NCBI RefSeq assembly: GCF_027497215.1
Contig: NZ_CP114904.1
Location: 372,001 to 436,000 of the forward strand
Direction of reading: 5' to 3'
Length of the DNA stretch: 64,000 nt
DNA from: Micromonospora sp. WMMD812
GTDB taxonomy: Bacteria > Actinomycetota > Actinomycetes > Mycobacteriales > Micromonosporaceae
The notes under the pieces were generated by a model that had not been told where the DNA came from, did no database searches, and saw only the letters and a list, made by a program, of their open reading frames with translations. Of this stretch, positions 16,423 through 24,960 are shown piece by piece. Made by a program: the position numbers and the translations under genes. Positions within the stretch are counted from its first letter, which is position 1. Each line of letters starts with the position of its first letter.

Positions 16423-16790
16423 CGTTCTCCTCGATCTTCGGTGGGGTCGACGGCCTGCTCGCGCAGCCGCCGTTCGCGTTTGCCGCGGGCGAGTTCGGTG
16501 GCCAGCGCCGCCAACGGCGGGGCCCAGAACCGCCGGAAGTGGTCCAGCCACTGGTCGACGTCGCGCAGCGGACGCGGATCGACGGCGTAGAGCCGCCGCG
16601 TCCCCTCCGGTCGGACCGTGGCGAAACCGTTGTCCCGCAGCACCTTGAGGTGCTGGGAGACGGCCGGCTGGGAGATCCCGAACTCGCGTTGGATCACCGC
16701 GCTGAGCGCGCCGGCGGTCGTCTCGCCCTCGGCGAGCAGTTCGAGGATCCGCCGCCGCACCGGGTCGCCCAGCACATCGAAGGCGTGCAC
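16419..16790 (-). CDS. ArsR family winged-helix regulator
   Basis: The 123-aa regulator has the winged helix FDVLGDPVRRRILELLAEGE with recognition helix SQPAVSQHLKVLRDNGF and wing RPEGTRRLYAVD. It lacks the CxC metal-binding pair of metal-sensing ArsR proteins, so it is of the SRPBCC-associated class. The GTG at 16790 has no ribosome site but lies 6 nt after TATAAC, so the mRNA is probably leaderless. It is coupled to the SRPBCC gene by a 4-nt overlap. Its promoter sits in the 27-bp gap after the molybdenum-enzyme gene. Confidence 0.92.
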   Translation of the reverse strand: MHAFDVLGDPVRRRILELLAEGETTAGALSAVIQREFGISQPAVSQHLKVLRDNGFATVRPEGTRRLYAVDPRPLRDVDQWLDHFRRFWAPPLAALATELARGKRERRLREQAVDPTEDRGER

Positions 16791-16796
16791 CCGACA

Positions 16797-16802
16797 GTTA
16801 TA
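16797..16802 (-). promoter_or_regulatory. -10 element of leaderless arsR promoter
   Basis: TATAAC reads on the minus strand with 6 nt between it and the GTG start, which places transcription start at or next to the start codon. The AT-rich stretch 16798-16820 supports promoter function. No convincing -35 is seen. Confidence 0.5.
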
Positions 16803-16817
16803 TCAGCCTCAGCTTAA

Positions 16818-18914
16818 TTAAGCGATACCTGATGAGGCGAGCAGCTTGTCGAGCCGAATCGGCAGGTCGCGCACCCGGACGCCGCTCGCGTGCCGGACGG
16901 CGTTGGCGATCGCGGCCGCCGTGCCGACGATGCCGACCTCACCGAGACCCTTCACGCCGCACGGGTTCAGGTCGGGGTCCTCCTCCGGCACCCAGTACGC
17001 CTCGATCCGCTCGACGTCCGCGCACCCGGTGATGTGGTACGTGGCCAGGTCGTGGTTGACCCAGTCGCCGTACCGCTCGTCGAGCAGGCCCTCCTCGTGC
17101 AGCGCCATCGAGATGCCCATCGTCATGCCGCCGATGAGCTGGCTGCGTGCCGTGGTCGGGTTCACCACCTGTCCGACGGCGAAGACCCCCAGCAGCCGGC
17201 TCACCCGCACCTCGCCGGTGTCCGCGTCCACCCGCACCTCGGCGAACTGGGCGCCGTAGGAGTAGCGCGCCATCGGCCGTTGCGCGCGGATCTCGTCGGC
17301 GGTGTTCGCCTCGACGGTGAGCCCCTTGGCCGGCAGTTCGCCGGAGTGGTGCGCGAGCCGGTCCCGCAGCGCCTGGCAGGCGCGGACCACCGCCCAGCTC
17401 CACGACGAGGTCCCCATCGAGCCGCCCGCGACGCCGGCCGGTGGCAGGTCGCTGTCGCCGACGCGGATCCGGACCCGCTCCGGCGGGACGTCCAGGGCGT
17501 CCGCGGCCACCTGCCACAGGGCGGTCCGGGCCCCGGTGCCGATGTCCGCCGCGTTGATCCGGACCAGGTAGCCGCCGTCCGGCAGGGCGGTGGCCGTGGC
17601 GGCGGAGGCCCGTGCCCGCGCCGGATAGCTGGAGCCGGCCACGCCGGTGCCGATCAGCCATCGGCCGTCGCGTCGGGCGCACGGCCGGGGATTGCGGTCG
17701 GCCCACCCGAACCGGCGCGCCCCCTCGGTGAGGCAGGCCACGAGGTTGCGGCTGCTGAACGGGTGCCCCTGGTCCGGGTCGACCGCCGGATCGTTGCGGA
17801 TCCGCAGCTCGACCGGGTCGACGCCGCAGGCGGCGGCGAGCTCGTCCATGGCCGACTCCAGGGCGTACGCGCCGGGACACTCGCCCGGCGCCCGCATCCA
17901 GAACGGGGTCGGCACGTCGAGCCGGACCAGTCGGTGGGTGGTTCGCCGGTGCGGTCCGGCGTACATGCTGCGGGTGTAGACCGCTGTCTGCTCGGCGAAC
18001 TCCGTGATCGTCGAGGTCTGGCTGATCGCGTCGTGACAGACCGCGGCGATGCGGCCGTCGGCGTCGGCGCCGAGCCGGACGCGTTGGATGGTCGGGGTGC
18101 GGTAGCCGACCGGCCCGAACAGCTGCTGACGGGTCAGGGCGAGCCGCACCGGCCGGCCCACGTGCTGGGCGGCCATCGCGGCGAGCACCACGGCGGCCTT
18201 CGGGTACCCCTTGCTGCCGAACCCGCCGCCGACGTGTTCGTTGATCACCCGGATCGTCTCCCGGGGAATCCGGAACAGCTCGGACAGCGCGGCCTGGACC
18301 GGCGTCGAGCCCTGGTTCGAGTCGTGCACTAGCAGGTGGCCGTCCCGCCACTGCGCCGTCGTGGCGTGCGGCTCCATCGGGTTGTTGTGGTAGGCCGGCG
18401 TCCGGTAGGTGGCGTCCACCCGCACCTCGGCGGCGGCGAACCGGGCGTCGAAGTCCCCCTCTGCGGTGTCGGTCGGGTAGTTCGGGTTGACCTTGTCCGG
18501 CCGGTAGAGGCCGGGGTGGTCGGCGGTGAGCACCGTGCTGTGCGGCTCGGTGTCGTAGTCGATCCGGACCAGCCGGGCCCCCTCCCGGGCCGCCTCGATG
18601 CTCTCCGCCACGACCACCGCGATCAGCTGGCCCCGGTAGTGCACGGTCGGCTCCTGGAGCAGGTACAGCTCCGCGTCCACGTCCGGCGCGACCCGGGGCG
18701 CGTTGCCGTGGTGCACCACCGCGATCACCCCCGGCGCCGCGAGCGCCGGGTCCGGGTCGATCCGGGTGATCCGGCCGCGTACCGCCGCCGCCGGCACGGC
18801 CCAGCCGTACGTCACGTCGTCCAGCGGGTACTCGACGGCGTACCGCGCGGCGCCGGTCACCTTCTCCCGGCCCTCCAGCCGGGAATGTGGCCGGCCCACG
18901 GCGCCGGTGCTCAT
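16818..18914 (-). CDS. molybdenum hydroxylase large subunit (xanthine dehydrogenase family, PaoC-like)
   Basis: The 698-aa Mo-cofactor subunit of an aldehyde oxidase/xanthine dehydrogenase-type enzyme hydroxylates an aldehyde or N-heterocycle using water. It shows REKVTGAARYAVEY at the start, EHVGGGFGSKGYPKAAV (cofactor binding), WMRAPGECPGAYALE and the near-C-terminal KGLGEVGIVGTAAA, whose Glu is the conserved active-site base. The ATG at 18914 overlaps the FAD-subunit stop (ATGA), completing a three-gene operon in the order Fe-S, FAD, Mo. The substrate is not determinable from sequence; the PaoABC likeness suggests aromatic aldehydes. Confidence 0.93.
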   Translation of the reverse strand: MSTGAVGRPHSRLEGREKVTGAARYAVEYPLDDVTYGWAVPAAAVRGRITRIDPDPALAAPGVIAVVHHGNAPRVAPDVDAELYLLQEPTVHYRGQLIAVVVAESIEAAREGARLVRIDYDTEPHSTVLTADHPGLYRPDKVNPNYPTDTAEGDFDARFAAAEVRVDATYRTPAYHNNPMEPHATTAQWRDGHLLVHDSNQGSTPVQAALSELFRIPRETIRVINEHVGGGFGSKGYPKAAVVLAAMAAQHVGRPVRLALTRQQLFGPVGYRTPTIQRVRLGADADGRIAAVCHDAISQTSTITEFAEQTAVYTRSMYAGPHRRTTHRLVRLDVPTPFWMRAPGECPGAYALESAMDELAAACGVDPVELRIRNDPAVDPDQGHPFSSRNLVACLTEGARRFGWADRNPRPCARRDGRWLIGTGVAGSSYPARARASAATATALPDGGYLVRINAADIGTGARTALWQVAADALDVPPERVRIRVGDSDLPPAGVAGGSMGTSSWSWAVVRACQALRDRLAHHSGELPAKGLTVEANTADEIRAQRPMARYSYGAQFAEVRVDADTGEVRVSRLLGVFAVGQVVNPTTARSQLIGGMTMGISMALHEEGLLDERYGDWVNHDLATYHITGCADVERIEAYWVPEEDPDLNPCGVKGLGEVGIVGTAAAIANAVRHASGVRVRDLPIRLDKLLASSGIA

Positions 18915-19900
18915 GCCCCCGCCTCGGCCAGCTCGGTCAGGGCGCGCACCGTGATGGCGCGGACCAGTGGCACCTTGAACCCGTTGTGCGGCAACGGGCG
19001 GGCCGCCTCCAGTTCGGCGTCGGCGGCCCGTGCCGCCAGCTCCGGGGTGAACGGCCGGCCGCGCAGCTCGGCCTCGGCCCGGCGGGCCCGCCACGGCCGG
19101 TGCGCCACCGCCCCGTACGCCAGGCGGACGTCGCGCACCACACCGGCGTCCAGGTCGAGCGCCGCGGCCACGGAACCGACCGCGAAGGCGAAGGAGGCCC
19201 GGTCCCGCACCTTGAGGTACGTCGACCGGCGCGCGGCGGGCAGCGGGGGAAGCCGGACGGCGGTGATCAGCGCGCCCCGGGGAAGCGTGGTCTCCCGCTC
19301 CGGGTACTCGCCCGGCGACCGGTGCAGCTCGGTGACCGGCACCTCGCGCGGGCCGTCGACCTCGGCGAACTCGACGACCGCGTCCAGTGCCGCCAGCGCG
19401 ACCGCCAGGTCCGACGGGTGGGTGGCGACGCACTGCTCGGACCAGTCCAGGATGGCCAGGTCGCGGTTCTGCCCGTGCCGGGCCGCGCACCCGCTGCCGG
19501 GCTCCCGTTTGTTGCACGCCCTGCCGGTGTCCTGGAAGTAGACGCACCGGGTGCGCTGCAACAGGTTGCCGCCGGTGGTGGCCAGGTTGCGCAGCTGGCC
19601 GGAGGCGGCGGCGAGCAGCGCGCGGGCGAGCGCCGGGTAGTCCCGCCGCACCACCGGGTGCGCGGCGAGGTCGCTGTTGCGGACGGTGGCGCCGACCCGC
19701 AACCCGCCCTCCGGCAGCGGCTCGATCGCGTCGAGCGGCAACCGCGTCACGTCGACCAGCAGGTCGGGCCGCTGCACACCGAGCTTCATGAGGTCGACGA
19801 GATTGGTCCCGCCCGCCAGGTAGGCCGCCTCCGGATCCGCGCCGAGCAGCGCGACGGCCTCGGCGACGTCGGCCGGTCGGCGGTACCGGAACGCTCTCAC
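18911..19900 (-). CDS. molybdenum hydroxylase FAD subunit with extra Fe-S cysteines (PaoB-like)
   Basis: The 329-aa FAD-binding subunit has the AYLAGGTNLVDLMKLG and TTGGNLLQRTRC motifs. It also holds a cysteine-rich insertion (CVYFQDTGRACNKREPGSGC followed by EQCVATHPSD), which in E. coli PaoB (YagS) binds an additional 4Fe-4S cluster. This marks the PaoABC-type branch rather than plain xanthine dehydrogenase. The GTG start at 19900 overlaps the Fe-S gene stop (GTGA). It relays electrons between the 2Fe-2S subunit and FAD/acceptor. Confidence 0.92.
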   Translation of the reverse strand: MRAFRYRRPADVAEAVALLGADPEAAYLAGGTNLVDLMKLGVQRPDLLVDVTRLPLDAIEPLPEGGLRVGATVRNSDLAAHPVVRRDYPALARALLAAASGQLRNLATTGGNLLQRTRCVYFQDTGRACNKREPGSGCAARHGQNRDLAILDWSEQCVATHPSDLAVALAALDAVVEFAEVDGPREVPVTELHRSPGEYPERETTLPRGALITAVRLPPLPAARRSTYLKVRDRASFAFAVGSVAAALDLDAGVVRDVRLAYGAVAHRPWRARRAEAELRGRPFTPELAARAADAELEAARPLPHNGFKVPLVRAITVRALTELAEAGA

Positions 19901-20448
19901 CGGGAACCCGCCGCCTCGCGGACCGCCGCGACGATGTGCGGGTACGCCGCGCAGCGGCACAGGTTGCCGCTCATCCGCTCGCGGATCTCCGCGTCGGTCA
20001 GGTCGACCGGCCCGCTGAGGTCGTCGGTGACCACGCTGGGCCAGTTCGCGGCGACCTCGTCGAGCATCCCGCGCGCCGAGCAGAGCTGCCCGGGGGTGCA
20101 GTAGCCGCACTGGAAGGCGTCCTGCGCGATGAACGCCTCCTGCAGCGGGGAGAGCCCGTCCGGCCCGGCCAGCCCTTCCACGGTGACCACCGTGCGGTCG
20201 TCCAGGGTGACCGCGAAGATCAGACAGCTCTTCACCCGCCGGCCGTCCAGCAGCACCGTGCAGGAGCCGCACTGGCCGTGGTCGCAGCCCTTCTTCGCGC
20301 CGACCAGGCCCAGGTGCTCGCGCAGGGCGTCGAGCAGGGTGGTCCGGTTGTCGAGGGTCAGGTCCCGACGTGTGCCGTTGACGGTCACGGCCACCCGGGA
20401 CGACCACTGGTCGTCCGCCGTCGTGGCGCTCCCCGTCCCCTGCTGCAC
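19897..20448 (-). CDS. molybdenum hydroxylase 2Fe-2S subunit
   Basis: The 183-aa protein has the plant-ferredoxin-type first cluster (GCDHGQCGSC then SC) and the second cluster QCGYCTPGQL...CRC, typical of the small subunit of this enzyme class. No Tat signal is present, unlike E. coli PaoA, so the enzyme is probably cytosolic. The GTG at 20448 lacks a ribosome site but lies 6 nt after TACTAT (minus strand, 20455-20460), suggesting a leaderless first gene of the operon. A tandem TTCGTA pair lies further upstream in the 72-bp divergent region. Confidence 0.92.
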   Translation of the reverse strand: MQQGTGSATTADDQWSSRVAVTVNGTRRDLTLDNRTTLLDALREHLGLVGAKKGCDHGQCGSCTVLLDGRRVKSCLIFAVTLDDRTVVTVEGLAGPDGLSPLQEAFIAQDAFQCGYCTPGQLCSARGMLDEVAANWPSVVTDDLSGPVDLTDAEIRERMSGNLCRCAAYPHIVAAVREAAGSR

Positions 20449-20454
20449 GGGCTC

Positions 20455-20460
20455 ATAGTA
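20455..20460 (-). promoter_or_regulatory. -10 element of the molybdenum hydroxylase operon
   Basis: TACTAT on the minus strand, 6 nt before the GTG start of the 2Fe-2S gene. A candidate -35 region with repeated TTCGTA lies 16 nt further upstream. Divergent from the cytidylyltransferase gene. Confidence 0.5.
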
Positions 20461-20520
20461 GCTTTATCGGTACGAATACGAAGAAATCTGGCGAGACGCT
20501 CCCGGGAGGGGGACGGCCCC

Positions 20521-21153
20521 GTGCGGGACGAGAGCGTGGCGGGGCTGGTGCTCGCGGCCGGGGCCGGACGCCGGTTCGGCCGCCCCAAGGCGCTCGTCGA
20601 GTTCGACGGCGAACCGCTCGTCCGGCGCGCGGTCCGGCTGCTGCGTGCCGGCGGCTGCGCGCCGGTGCACGTCGTGGTGGGCGCCGGGGCCGACGACCTG
20701 CCCGCGCTGCCCGACGCGGAGCTGGTCCGGAACCCCGATTGGCGGCAGGGGATGGGCCTGTCCCTGCGCCGCGGTCTGGCCTCGATGCCCGAGCCGGTGG
20801 CCGCCGCGGTGGTCGTGCTCGTCGACCAGCCGCTGCTCACCCCGGCGGCGGTGCGCCGGGTCCGGGCCGCGCACGCCGCCGGCGCGGTCGTCGCCACCGC
20901 CACCTATGCCGGCCGGCCCGGGCATCCGGTGCTGCTGGGCCGGACCACCTGGCCCCTGCTCGACCGCTACGCGACCGGCGACCGCGGCGCCCGCGACCTG
21001 CTGCGCGCCCGCCCCGACCTGGTCGTCCGGGTGCCGTGTGACGGCGTCGGCGACCCGCTCGACGCCGACACCCCTTCCGACCTGACCCGGGCCGCCGCCC
21101 TCAGCGCCGATCATGCAGTTGTGATGCCTCACGAGCGCCGCGCGAGCGGCTGA
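20521..21153 (+). CDS. MocA/MobA-like molybdenum cofactor nucleotidyltransferase
   Basis: The 210-aa protein has the NTP-transferase motif LAAGAGRRFGRPKAL and the metal-binding VDQPLLTP; RPGHPVLLG and DADTPSDL fit MocA (CTP:molybdopterin cytidylyltransferase). PaoABC-type enzymes use the cytidine form of the cofactor, and this gene is divergent from such an operon, so a maturation role is likely. The GTG at 20521 has GGGAGGGGGA 7-8 nt upstream. The last codons (…HAVVMPHERRASG) lie within the left arm and loop of the hairpin at 21108-21178. MocA versus MobA is an inference from context. Confidence 0.87.
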   Translation: MRDESVAGLVLAAGAGRRFGRPKALVEFDGEPLVRRAVRLLRAGGCAPVHVVVGAGADDLPALPDAELVRNPDWRQGMGLSLRRGLASMPEPVAAAVVVLVDQPLLTPAAVRRVRAAHAAGAVVATATYAGRPGHPVLLGRTTWPLLDRYATGDRGARDLLRARPDLVVRVPCDGVGDPLDADTPSDLTRAAALSADHAVVMPHERRASG

Positions 21154-21178
21154 TCCGGGCACCACAACTGCATGATCG
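21108..21178. terminator. 16-bp hairpin between convergent genes
   Basis: CGATCATGCAGTTGTG (21108-21123) and its exact reverse complement (21163-21178) flank a 39-nt loop. The left arm lies inside the end of the cytidylyltransferase gene. The same arm sequence recurs at 62426-62441, also between convergent genes. Confidence 0.75.
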
Positions 21179-21192
21179 ACGGCGGGATGGGG

Positions 21193-22428
21193 TCAGCGGC
21201 GCCACTTCTGGTTGGCGGCGCCGGTGCAGTCCCAGATCTGCAGGCGGGTGCCGTCGGCCGAGCTCACCCCGGTCGCGTCGAGGCACTTGTTCGCCTGCGG
21301 GTTGACGATGTCCCCGGCGGCGCTGAACACCCAGCGCTGCGCGCCGCTGCCGTTGCAGTCCCAGAGCTGGACCTTGGTCCCGTTGGCGGTCCCGCCGCTG
21401 GTGACGTCGAGGCACTTGCCGAGCGCCCGCACCGAACCGTCACCGGCCCAGGTCCAGCGCTGCGCGCCGGTGCCGTTGCAGGTCCACAGCTGCACTGCGG
21501 TCCCGTTGGCCGTGCTCGCGCCGGCCACGTCCACGCACTTGTTGCCGTAGCCGACGATCGGCGCGCCCCCGCCGCCTCCGCCGGTGTCCCAGGCCTGCAC
21601 CCGCACGTAGTCGATCACCATGGTCTGCGGGAAGACGGTGCTGGCGTTGGGCGAGCCGGGCCAGTTCCCGCCGACCGCCACATTCATGATCATGAAGAAC
21701 GGGTGGTCGAAGACCCACCGGTTGCCGCGGAGGTCGGCCGGGGTCTTGCGGGAGTACTGCACGCCGTCGAGGTACCAGGTGACCGAGTCCGGCGCCCAGT
21801 CGACCGTGTAGGTGTGGAAGGCGTCGGCGAGCGCCTGGCCGCCCGGCAGGGAGGTCTGACCGGTCACCGCGTTGCCGCCGGAGTAGCCGGGGCCGTGCAG
21901 CGTGCCGTGCACGGTGGACGGCTCGAACCCGACGTTCTCCATGATGTCGATCTCGCCGCTGGCCGGCCACGGGTTGGTCGAGATGTCGTTGCCGAGCATC
22001 CAGAACGCGGGCCAGAGCCCCTGCCCGCGGGGGATCTTGATCCGGGCCTCGAACCGCCCGTACGTCTGGGTGAAGGTGCCGGCGGTCAGCAGCCGGGCGG
22101 ACGTGTACTGGCAGCTGCCGTACCAGCAGGAGAAGTTGTTGGGGTTCTCCCGGCGGGCGGTGATGACCAGGTTGCCGTTGCCGTCCAGCGCCGCGTTGCG
22201 GGTGCTGTTGGTGTAGTACTGCAGCTCGTTGTTGCCCCAGCCGCCGCCGCCGATGTCGTACCGCCACTTGCTGGGGTCCGGCGGCGTGCCGGCGGCGCCG
22301 TTGAAGTCGTCGGACCAGGTCACCGCGCCGGGCGCCGCCGCGGCGGGGGCCGCGGTGGTCGCGGTGAGCGCGACGCTGAGCCCCACGCCGGCGAGGGCGA
22401 GCGCGGCGATCGCACGAATGCTGCGCAC
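21193..22428 (-). CDS. secreted GH16 endo-beta-1,3-glucanase with C-terminal ricin-type lectin domain
   Basis: The 411-aa secreted protein has a signal peptide (about 1-37, ending APAAAAPG). The GH16 catalytic domain (about 40-280) has the ExDxxE motif GEIDIMEN (nucleophile Glu159, acid/base Glu164). A Gly linker leads to a CBM13/ricin B-type trefoil (about 290-411) with repeated C-x-D and QxW elements (VQLWDCNGSGAQRW). It would cleave laminarin-type beta-1,3-glucan. The GTG at 22428 has GGAGG 7 nt upstream. Its promoter has a textbook -35/-10 pair adjacent to a GAGAGCGCTCTC operator. Exact linkage specificity (1,3 or 1,3-1,4) is not certain. Confidence 0.94.
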   Translation of the reverse strand: MRSIRAIAALALAGVGLSVALTATTAAPAAAAPGAVTWSDDFNGAAGTPPDPSKWRYDIGGGGWGNNELQYYTNSTRNAALDGNGNLVITARRENPNNFSCWYGSCQYTSARLLTAGTFTQTYGRFEARIKIPRGQGLWPAFWMLGNDISTNPWPASGEIDIMENVGFEPSTVHGTLHGPGYSGGNAVTGQTSLPGGQALADAFHTYTVDWAPDSVTWYLDGVQYSRKTPADLRGNRWVFDHPFFMIMNVAVGGNWPGSPNASTVFPQTMVIDYVRVQAWDTGGGGGGAPIVGYGNKCVDVAGASTANGTAVQLWTCNGTGAQRWTWAGDGSVRALGKCLDVTSGGTANGTKVQLWDCNGSGAQRWVFSAAGDIVNPQANKCLDATGVSSADGTRLQIWDCTGAANQKWRR

Positions 22429-22529
22429 GGGAAGCCTCCCTGCGGTCTCGGATGTCCCGGCCCCTCGGCCCGCCCGGCGCACGGGCGCTGGGACGATAAC
22501 TGTGAGGAAACCGGCGAAATTGATGTGTA

Positions 22530-22558
22530 ACAATATTCACAGATTTCGACAGTGTCAA
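22530..22558 (-). promoter_or_regulatory. sigma-70-type promoter of the GH16 gene
   Basis: On the minus strand, -35 TTGACA (22553-22558) and -10 TATTGT (22530-22535) are separated by 17 bp. The -35 directly abuts the GAGAGCGCTCTC dyad. Confidence 0.75.
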
Positions 22559-22570
22559 GAGAGCGCTCTC
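22559..22570. promoter_or_regulatory. LacI-type operator GAGAGCGCTCTC
   Basis: Perfect 12-bp palindrome immediately upstream of the GH16 -35 box. It resembles CebR/LacI-family sites (GGGAGCGCTCCC). An identical site lies at 25119-25130. Confidence 0.75.
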
Positions 22571-22589
22571 CGGTGCGGATCCGTGACGG

Positions 22590-23267
22590 TCAGCCTCGCC
22601 GGCGGCCCCAGAGTCGCCCGAGCGGCCCGGCGCGCAGGCCCTCGCTGGTGACCGCGTGGTAGGCGATCATGACGATGATGAGGATCAGCCCGAGCACGGG
22701 GTTGACGAACCAGCCGAGCAGCCCGCTCAGCCCGTAGAGAACGAGGCCGGTGAGCGGGCGGGCCCGTTGGGCCCGGACGTGGTCCGGGTCGACCTCGGCG
22801 GCCCGCAACGCGGGGTGGCGGTGCAGGTAGGCGAAGAACGCCAGCCACGGCGCGGACATCAGCGCCGCGGCCAGCGCGTAGAGCGCGACCGCGGCCCGCT
22901 GGTCGGCCGCGTCGCCGTGGGTGAAGGCGGAGGCGAGCACCGCCGTGGGGAACGGGATGATCACCGCACCGAAGAGGATGGCCAGGTTGATCCAGTTGAG
23001 CGCCAGGGCGGTGCCGCGGATCAGGCGCAGCAGCGCGTGGTGGTTGAGCCAGATCACTCCGATGTAGGCGAACGACACCGCGAAGGCCAGGTACGACGCG
23101 CCCTCGTGGCGCAGCCCTTCCAGGAGCCCGCCCTTGTGGTACTCCGGCACCCGCAGTTCGAGCACCAGGAGGGTGATGACGATCGCGAAGACCCCGTCGC
23201 TGAACGCCTTGATCCGGTCCGTCTCCGACACCCGGGCCGGGCCGGTCTCCTCTGCTCCTGCGGCCAT
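22590..23267 (-). CDS. TMEM175/DUF1211 family membrane protein (potassium channel-like)
   Basis: The 225-aa protein has about six membrane segments and the bacterial TMEM175 signature RIKAFSDGVFAIVITLLVLEL at residues 18-38 (RxxxFSD pore-helix motif). WLNHHALLRLI follows in helix 3. Family members conduct K+. This copy has a single six-helix unit, as usual for bacteria, so it would work as a tetramer. The ATG at 23267 is preceded by a weak ribosome site. It sits between the GH16 promoter and the ROK gene with no obvious functional tie. Confidence 0.88.
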   Translation of the reverse strand: MAAGAEETGPARVSETDRIKAFSDGVFAIVITLLVLELRVPEYHKGGLLEGLRHEGASYLAFAVSFAYIGVIWLNHHALLRLIRGTALALNWINLAILFGAVIIPFPTAVLASAFTHGDAADQRAAVALYALAAALMSAPWLAFFAYLHRHPALRAAEVDPDHVRAQRARPLTGLVLYGLSGLLGWFVNPVLGLILIIVMIAYHAVTSEGLRAGPLGRLWGRRRG

Positions 23268-23365
23268 TGCCGCAGGCTACCGGTCCGGCCCGGTCGACGA
23301 GACCGCGTTCCTCGACGCCCGGGCCGTTACAGTGCCTCGGACGACCGACGGGACCGAGGTGACAA

Positions 23366-24565
23366 GTGGAGCTGGCGCGAGCGACCAACCGGAGCGTCCG
23401 GCTCCGCAACCGGTCCGCCCTGCTGACCAGGCTCTTCCTCGACGGTCCGCTGACCCGGCAGGACCTGGTGCGCGGCACCGGCCTCAGCCAGCCGGCGGTC
23501 AGCAACGTGGTTGGCGACCTGATCGACGAGGGCGTGGTCGTCGAGGCCGGTGCCGCCGAGTCCGACGGCGGCCGTCCCAGCATGATGCTACGGGTCGCGC
23601 CGCGGTTCGCCTTCGTGATCGGTGTGGACGTGGGCGAGACCCGGGTGCGGGTCGAGCTGTTCGACTTCGCGATGACCCTGCTGGCCAGCGCCGTGTACCC
23701 GCTCGACCCGGCCCGGACCGAGCCGGCCGCGGTCGCCGGCCACGTGCTGGCCGGCATCGACGCGGTGGCCGGAGCGGCCCGGGTCGCCCCGGCCGACGTG
23801 CTCGGCGTCGGGATCGGGGTCTCGGGAGTGGTCGCGCAGGGTACGCAGGCCGTGGTGCACGCCCAGGCCCTCGGCTGGGACGGGGTTCCGCTGGAGGGGC
23901 TGATCGCCGTGGGCACCGACCTGCCGCTGCACATCGACAACGGCGCCAAGACCCTCGGCCAGGCGGAGATGTGGTTCGGCGCCGGCCGGGGCGCCCGTCA
24001 CGCGGTCTTCGCGCTGGTCGGCTCGGGTGTCGGGGCGGCCGTGGTGGCCGGCGGCGTCACCTATCGCGGCGCGTCCAGCAGCGCGGGGGAGTGGGGGCAC
24101 ACCACCCTCGTCTACGGCGGGCGGCGCTGCCGGTGCGGGGCCCGGGGGTGCCTGGAGGCGTACGTCGGTGCGGAGGCGATCGTCGAGCGCTACCGGGAGG
24201 CCCGCCGGGGTCGCCCGGTGCCCGGCGAGGACGAGGAGTCCCAGCTCACCGCCCTGGTCGACGCGGCGGCGACGTCCGCCACCGCACGCCGAGTGCTCGA
24301 CGAGACGGCCAGCTACCTCGGCGCCGGGGTGGCCAACCTGATCAACCTGTTCAACCCGGAGCGGGTGGTGCTGGGCGGCTGGGCGGCGATGGCCCTCGGC
24401 GACCTGCTGCCGGCGGTGCGCGAGGCCGCCGGGCGGCAGGCGCTGCGCCAGCCGTACGAGCAGGCGTCGATCGAGCTGTGCCGGCTGGGCGTGGACGCGG
24501 TCGCGCTCGGCGCCGCGACGCTGCCGATCGCCCGGTTCCTCGGCGACGGCGGCGTGCGCCGCTGA
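23366..24565 (+). CDS. ROK family transcriptional regulator
   Basis: The 399-aa protein has an N-terminal winged helix (LTRLFLDGPLTRQDLVRGTGLSQPAVSNVVGDL, residues about 20-55). The ROK sugar-kinase-like domain has VIGVDVGETRVRV, ASSSAGEWGHTTL and the zinc motif CRCGARGCLEAYVG. It probably senses a sugar or sugar phosphate and represses polysaccharide-use genes. The position between two genes carrying the GAGAGCGCTCTC operator makes it one candidate regulator; the operator form, however, is LacI-like. The GTG at 23366 has GAGGTGA just upstream. Confidence 0.93.
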   Translation: MELARATNRSVRLRNRSALLTRLFLDGPLTRQDLVRGTGLSQPAVSNVVGDLIDEGVVVEAGAAESDGGRPSMMLRVAPRFAFVIGVDVGETRVRVELFDFAMTLLASAVYPLDPARTEPAAVAGHVLAGIDAVAGAARVAPADVLGVGIGVSGVVAQGTQAVVHAQALGWDGVPLEGLIAVGTDLPLHIDNGAKTLGQAEMWFGAGRGARHAVFALVGSGVGAAVVAGGVTYRGASSSAGEWGHTTLVYGGRRCRCGARGCLEAYVGAEAIVERYREARRGRPVPGEDEESQLTALVDAAATSATARRVLDETASYLGAGVANLINLFNPERVVLGGWAAMALGDLLPAVREAAGRQALRQPYEQASIELCRLGVDAVALGAATLPIARFLGDGGVRR

Positions 24566-24683
24566 CGCGCCCGCTCGCCCGACCCGCCCCCGGCCCCGGC
24601 CCCGGCCCCGGCCCAGCATCGAGGTGGCTGGCGCGGACGAGTCGCCCGTCGGCCGTCGGGGCTGCGGTGATGCGGTGCCGTCC

Positions 24684-24843
24684 CTTTGGAGCTGAGTCGT
24701 TTACGTCATCAGACAGCCTCGTTCCCGTTGCTGCCGCTGCCGCTGCCGCTGCCGTGCGAGCCGCACTGCGCTGTGCCGTGCCCTCGCGCGGCGGCGCCGT
24801 TGGGGCCCTGCGGGCTGAGTCGTTCGTAGCATCAGCTCCAAAG
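24684..24843. repeat. 160-bp element with 12-bp perfect inverted ends
   Basis: CTTTGGAGCTGA (24684-24695) is the exact reverse complement of TCAGCTCCAAAG (24832-24843). Inside, GCTGAGTCGTT-N5-CATCAG occurs directly repeated at 24691-24712 and 24814-24835 with different 5-bp cores. No coding capacity and no clear target duplication. It may be MITE-like or a structured regulatory element. Confidence 0.75.
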
Positions 24844-24888
24844 CCTCCGAGCAGTTCGACTCCGCCGCCCGCGCCCGCCACCCGCTGT

Positions 24889-24960
24889 CCGCCGCCCGCG
24901 CCCGCCGTGCGCCGCCCGCGCCCGCCGTGCGCCGCCCGCGCCCGCCGTCCACCGCCCGCC
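24889..24960. repeat. C-rich 20-bp tandem repeat
   Basis: About 3.5 units of a sequence close to GTGCGCCGCCCGCGCCCGCC in gene-free DNA. The C-rich strand is continuous; G-quadruplex potential on the other strand is limited by short G runs. Confidence 0.75.

Noticed and set aside
24684..24843. Insertion sequence
   Set aside because: Inverted ends are present but no transposase and no clear target-site duplication; kept only as a MITE-like candidate.
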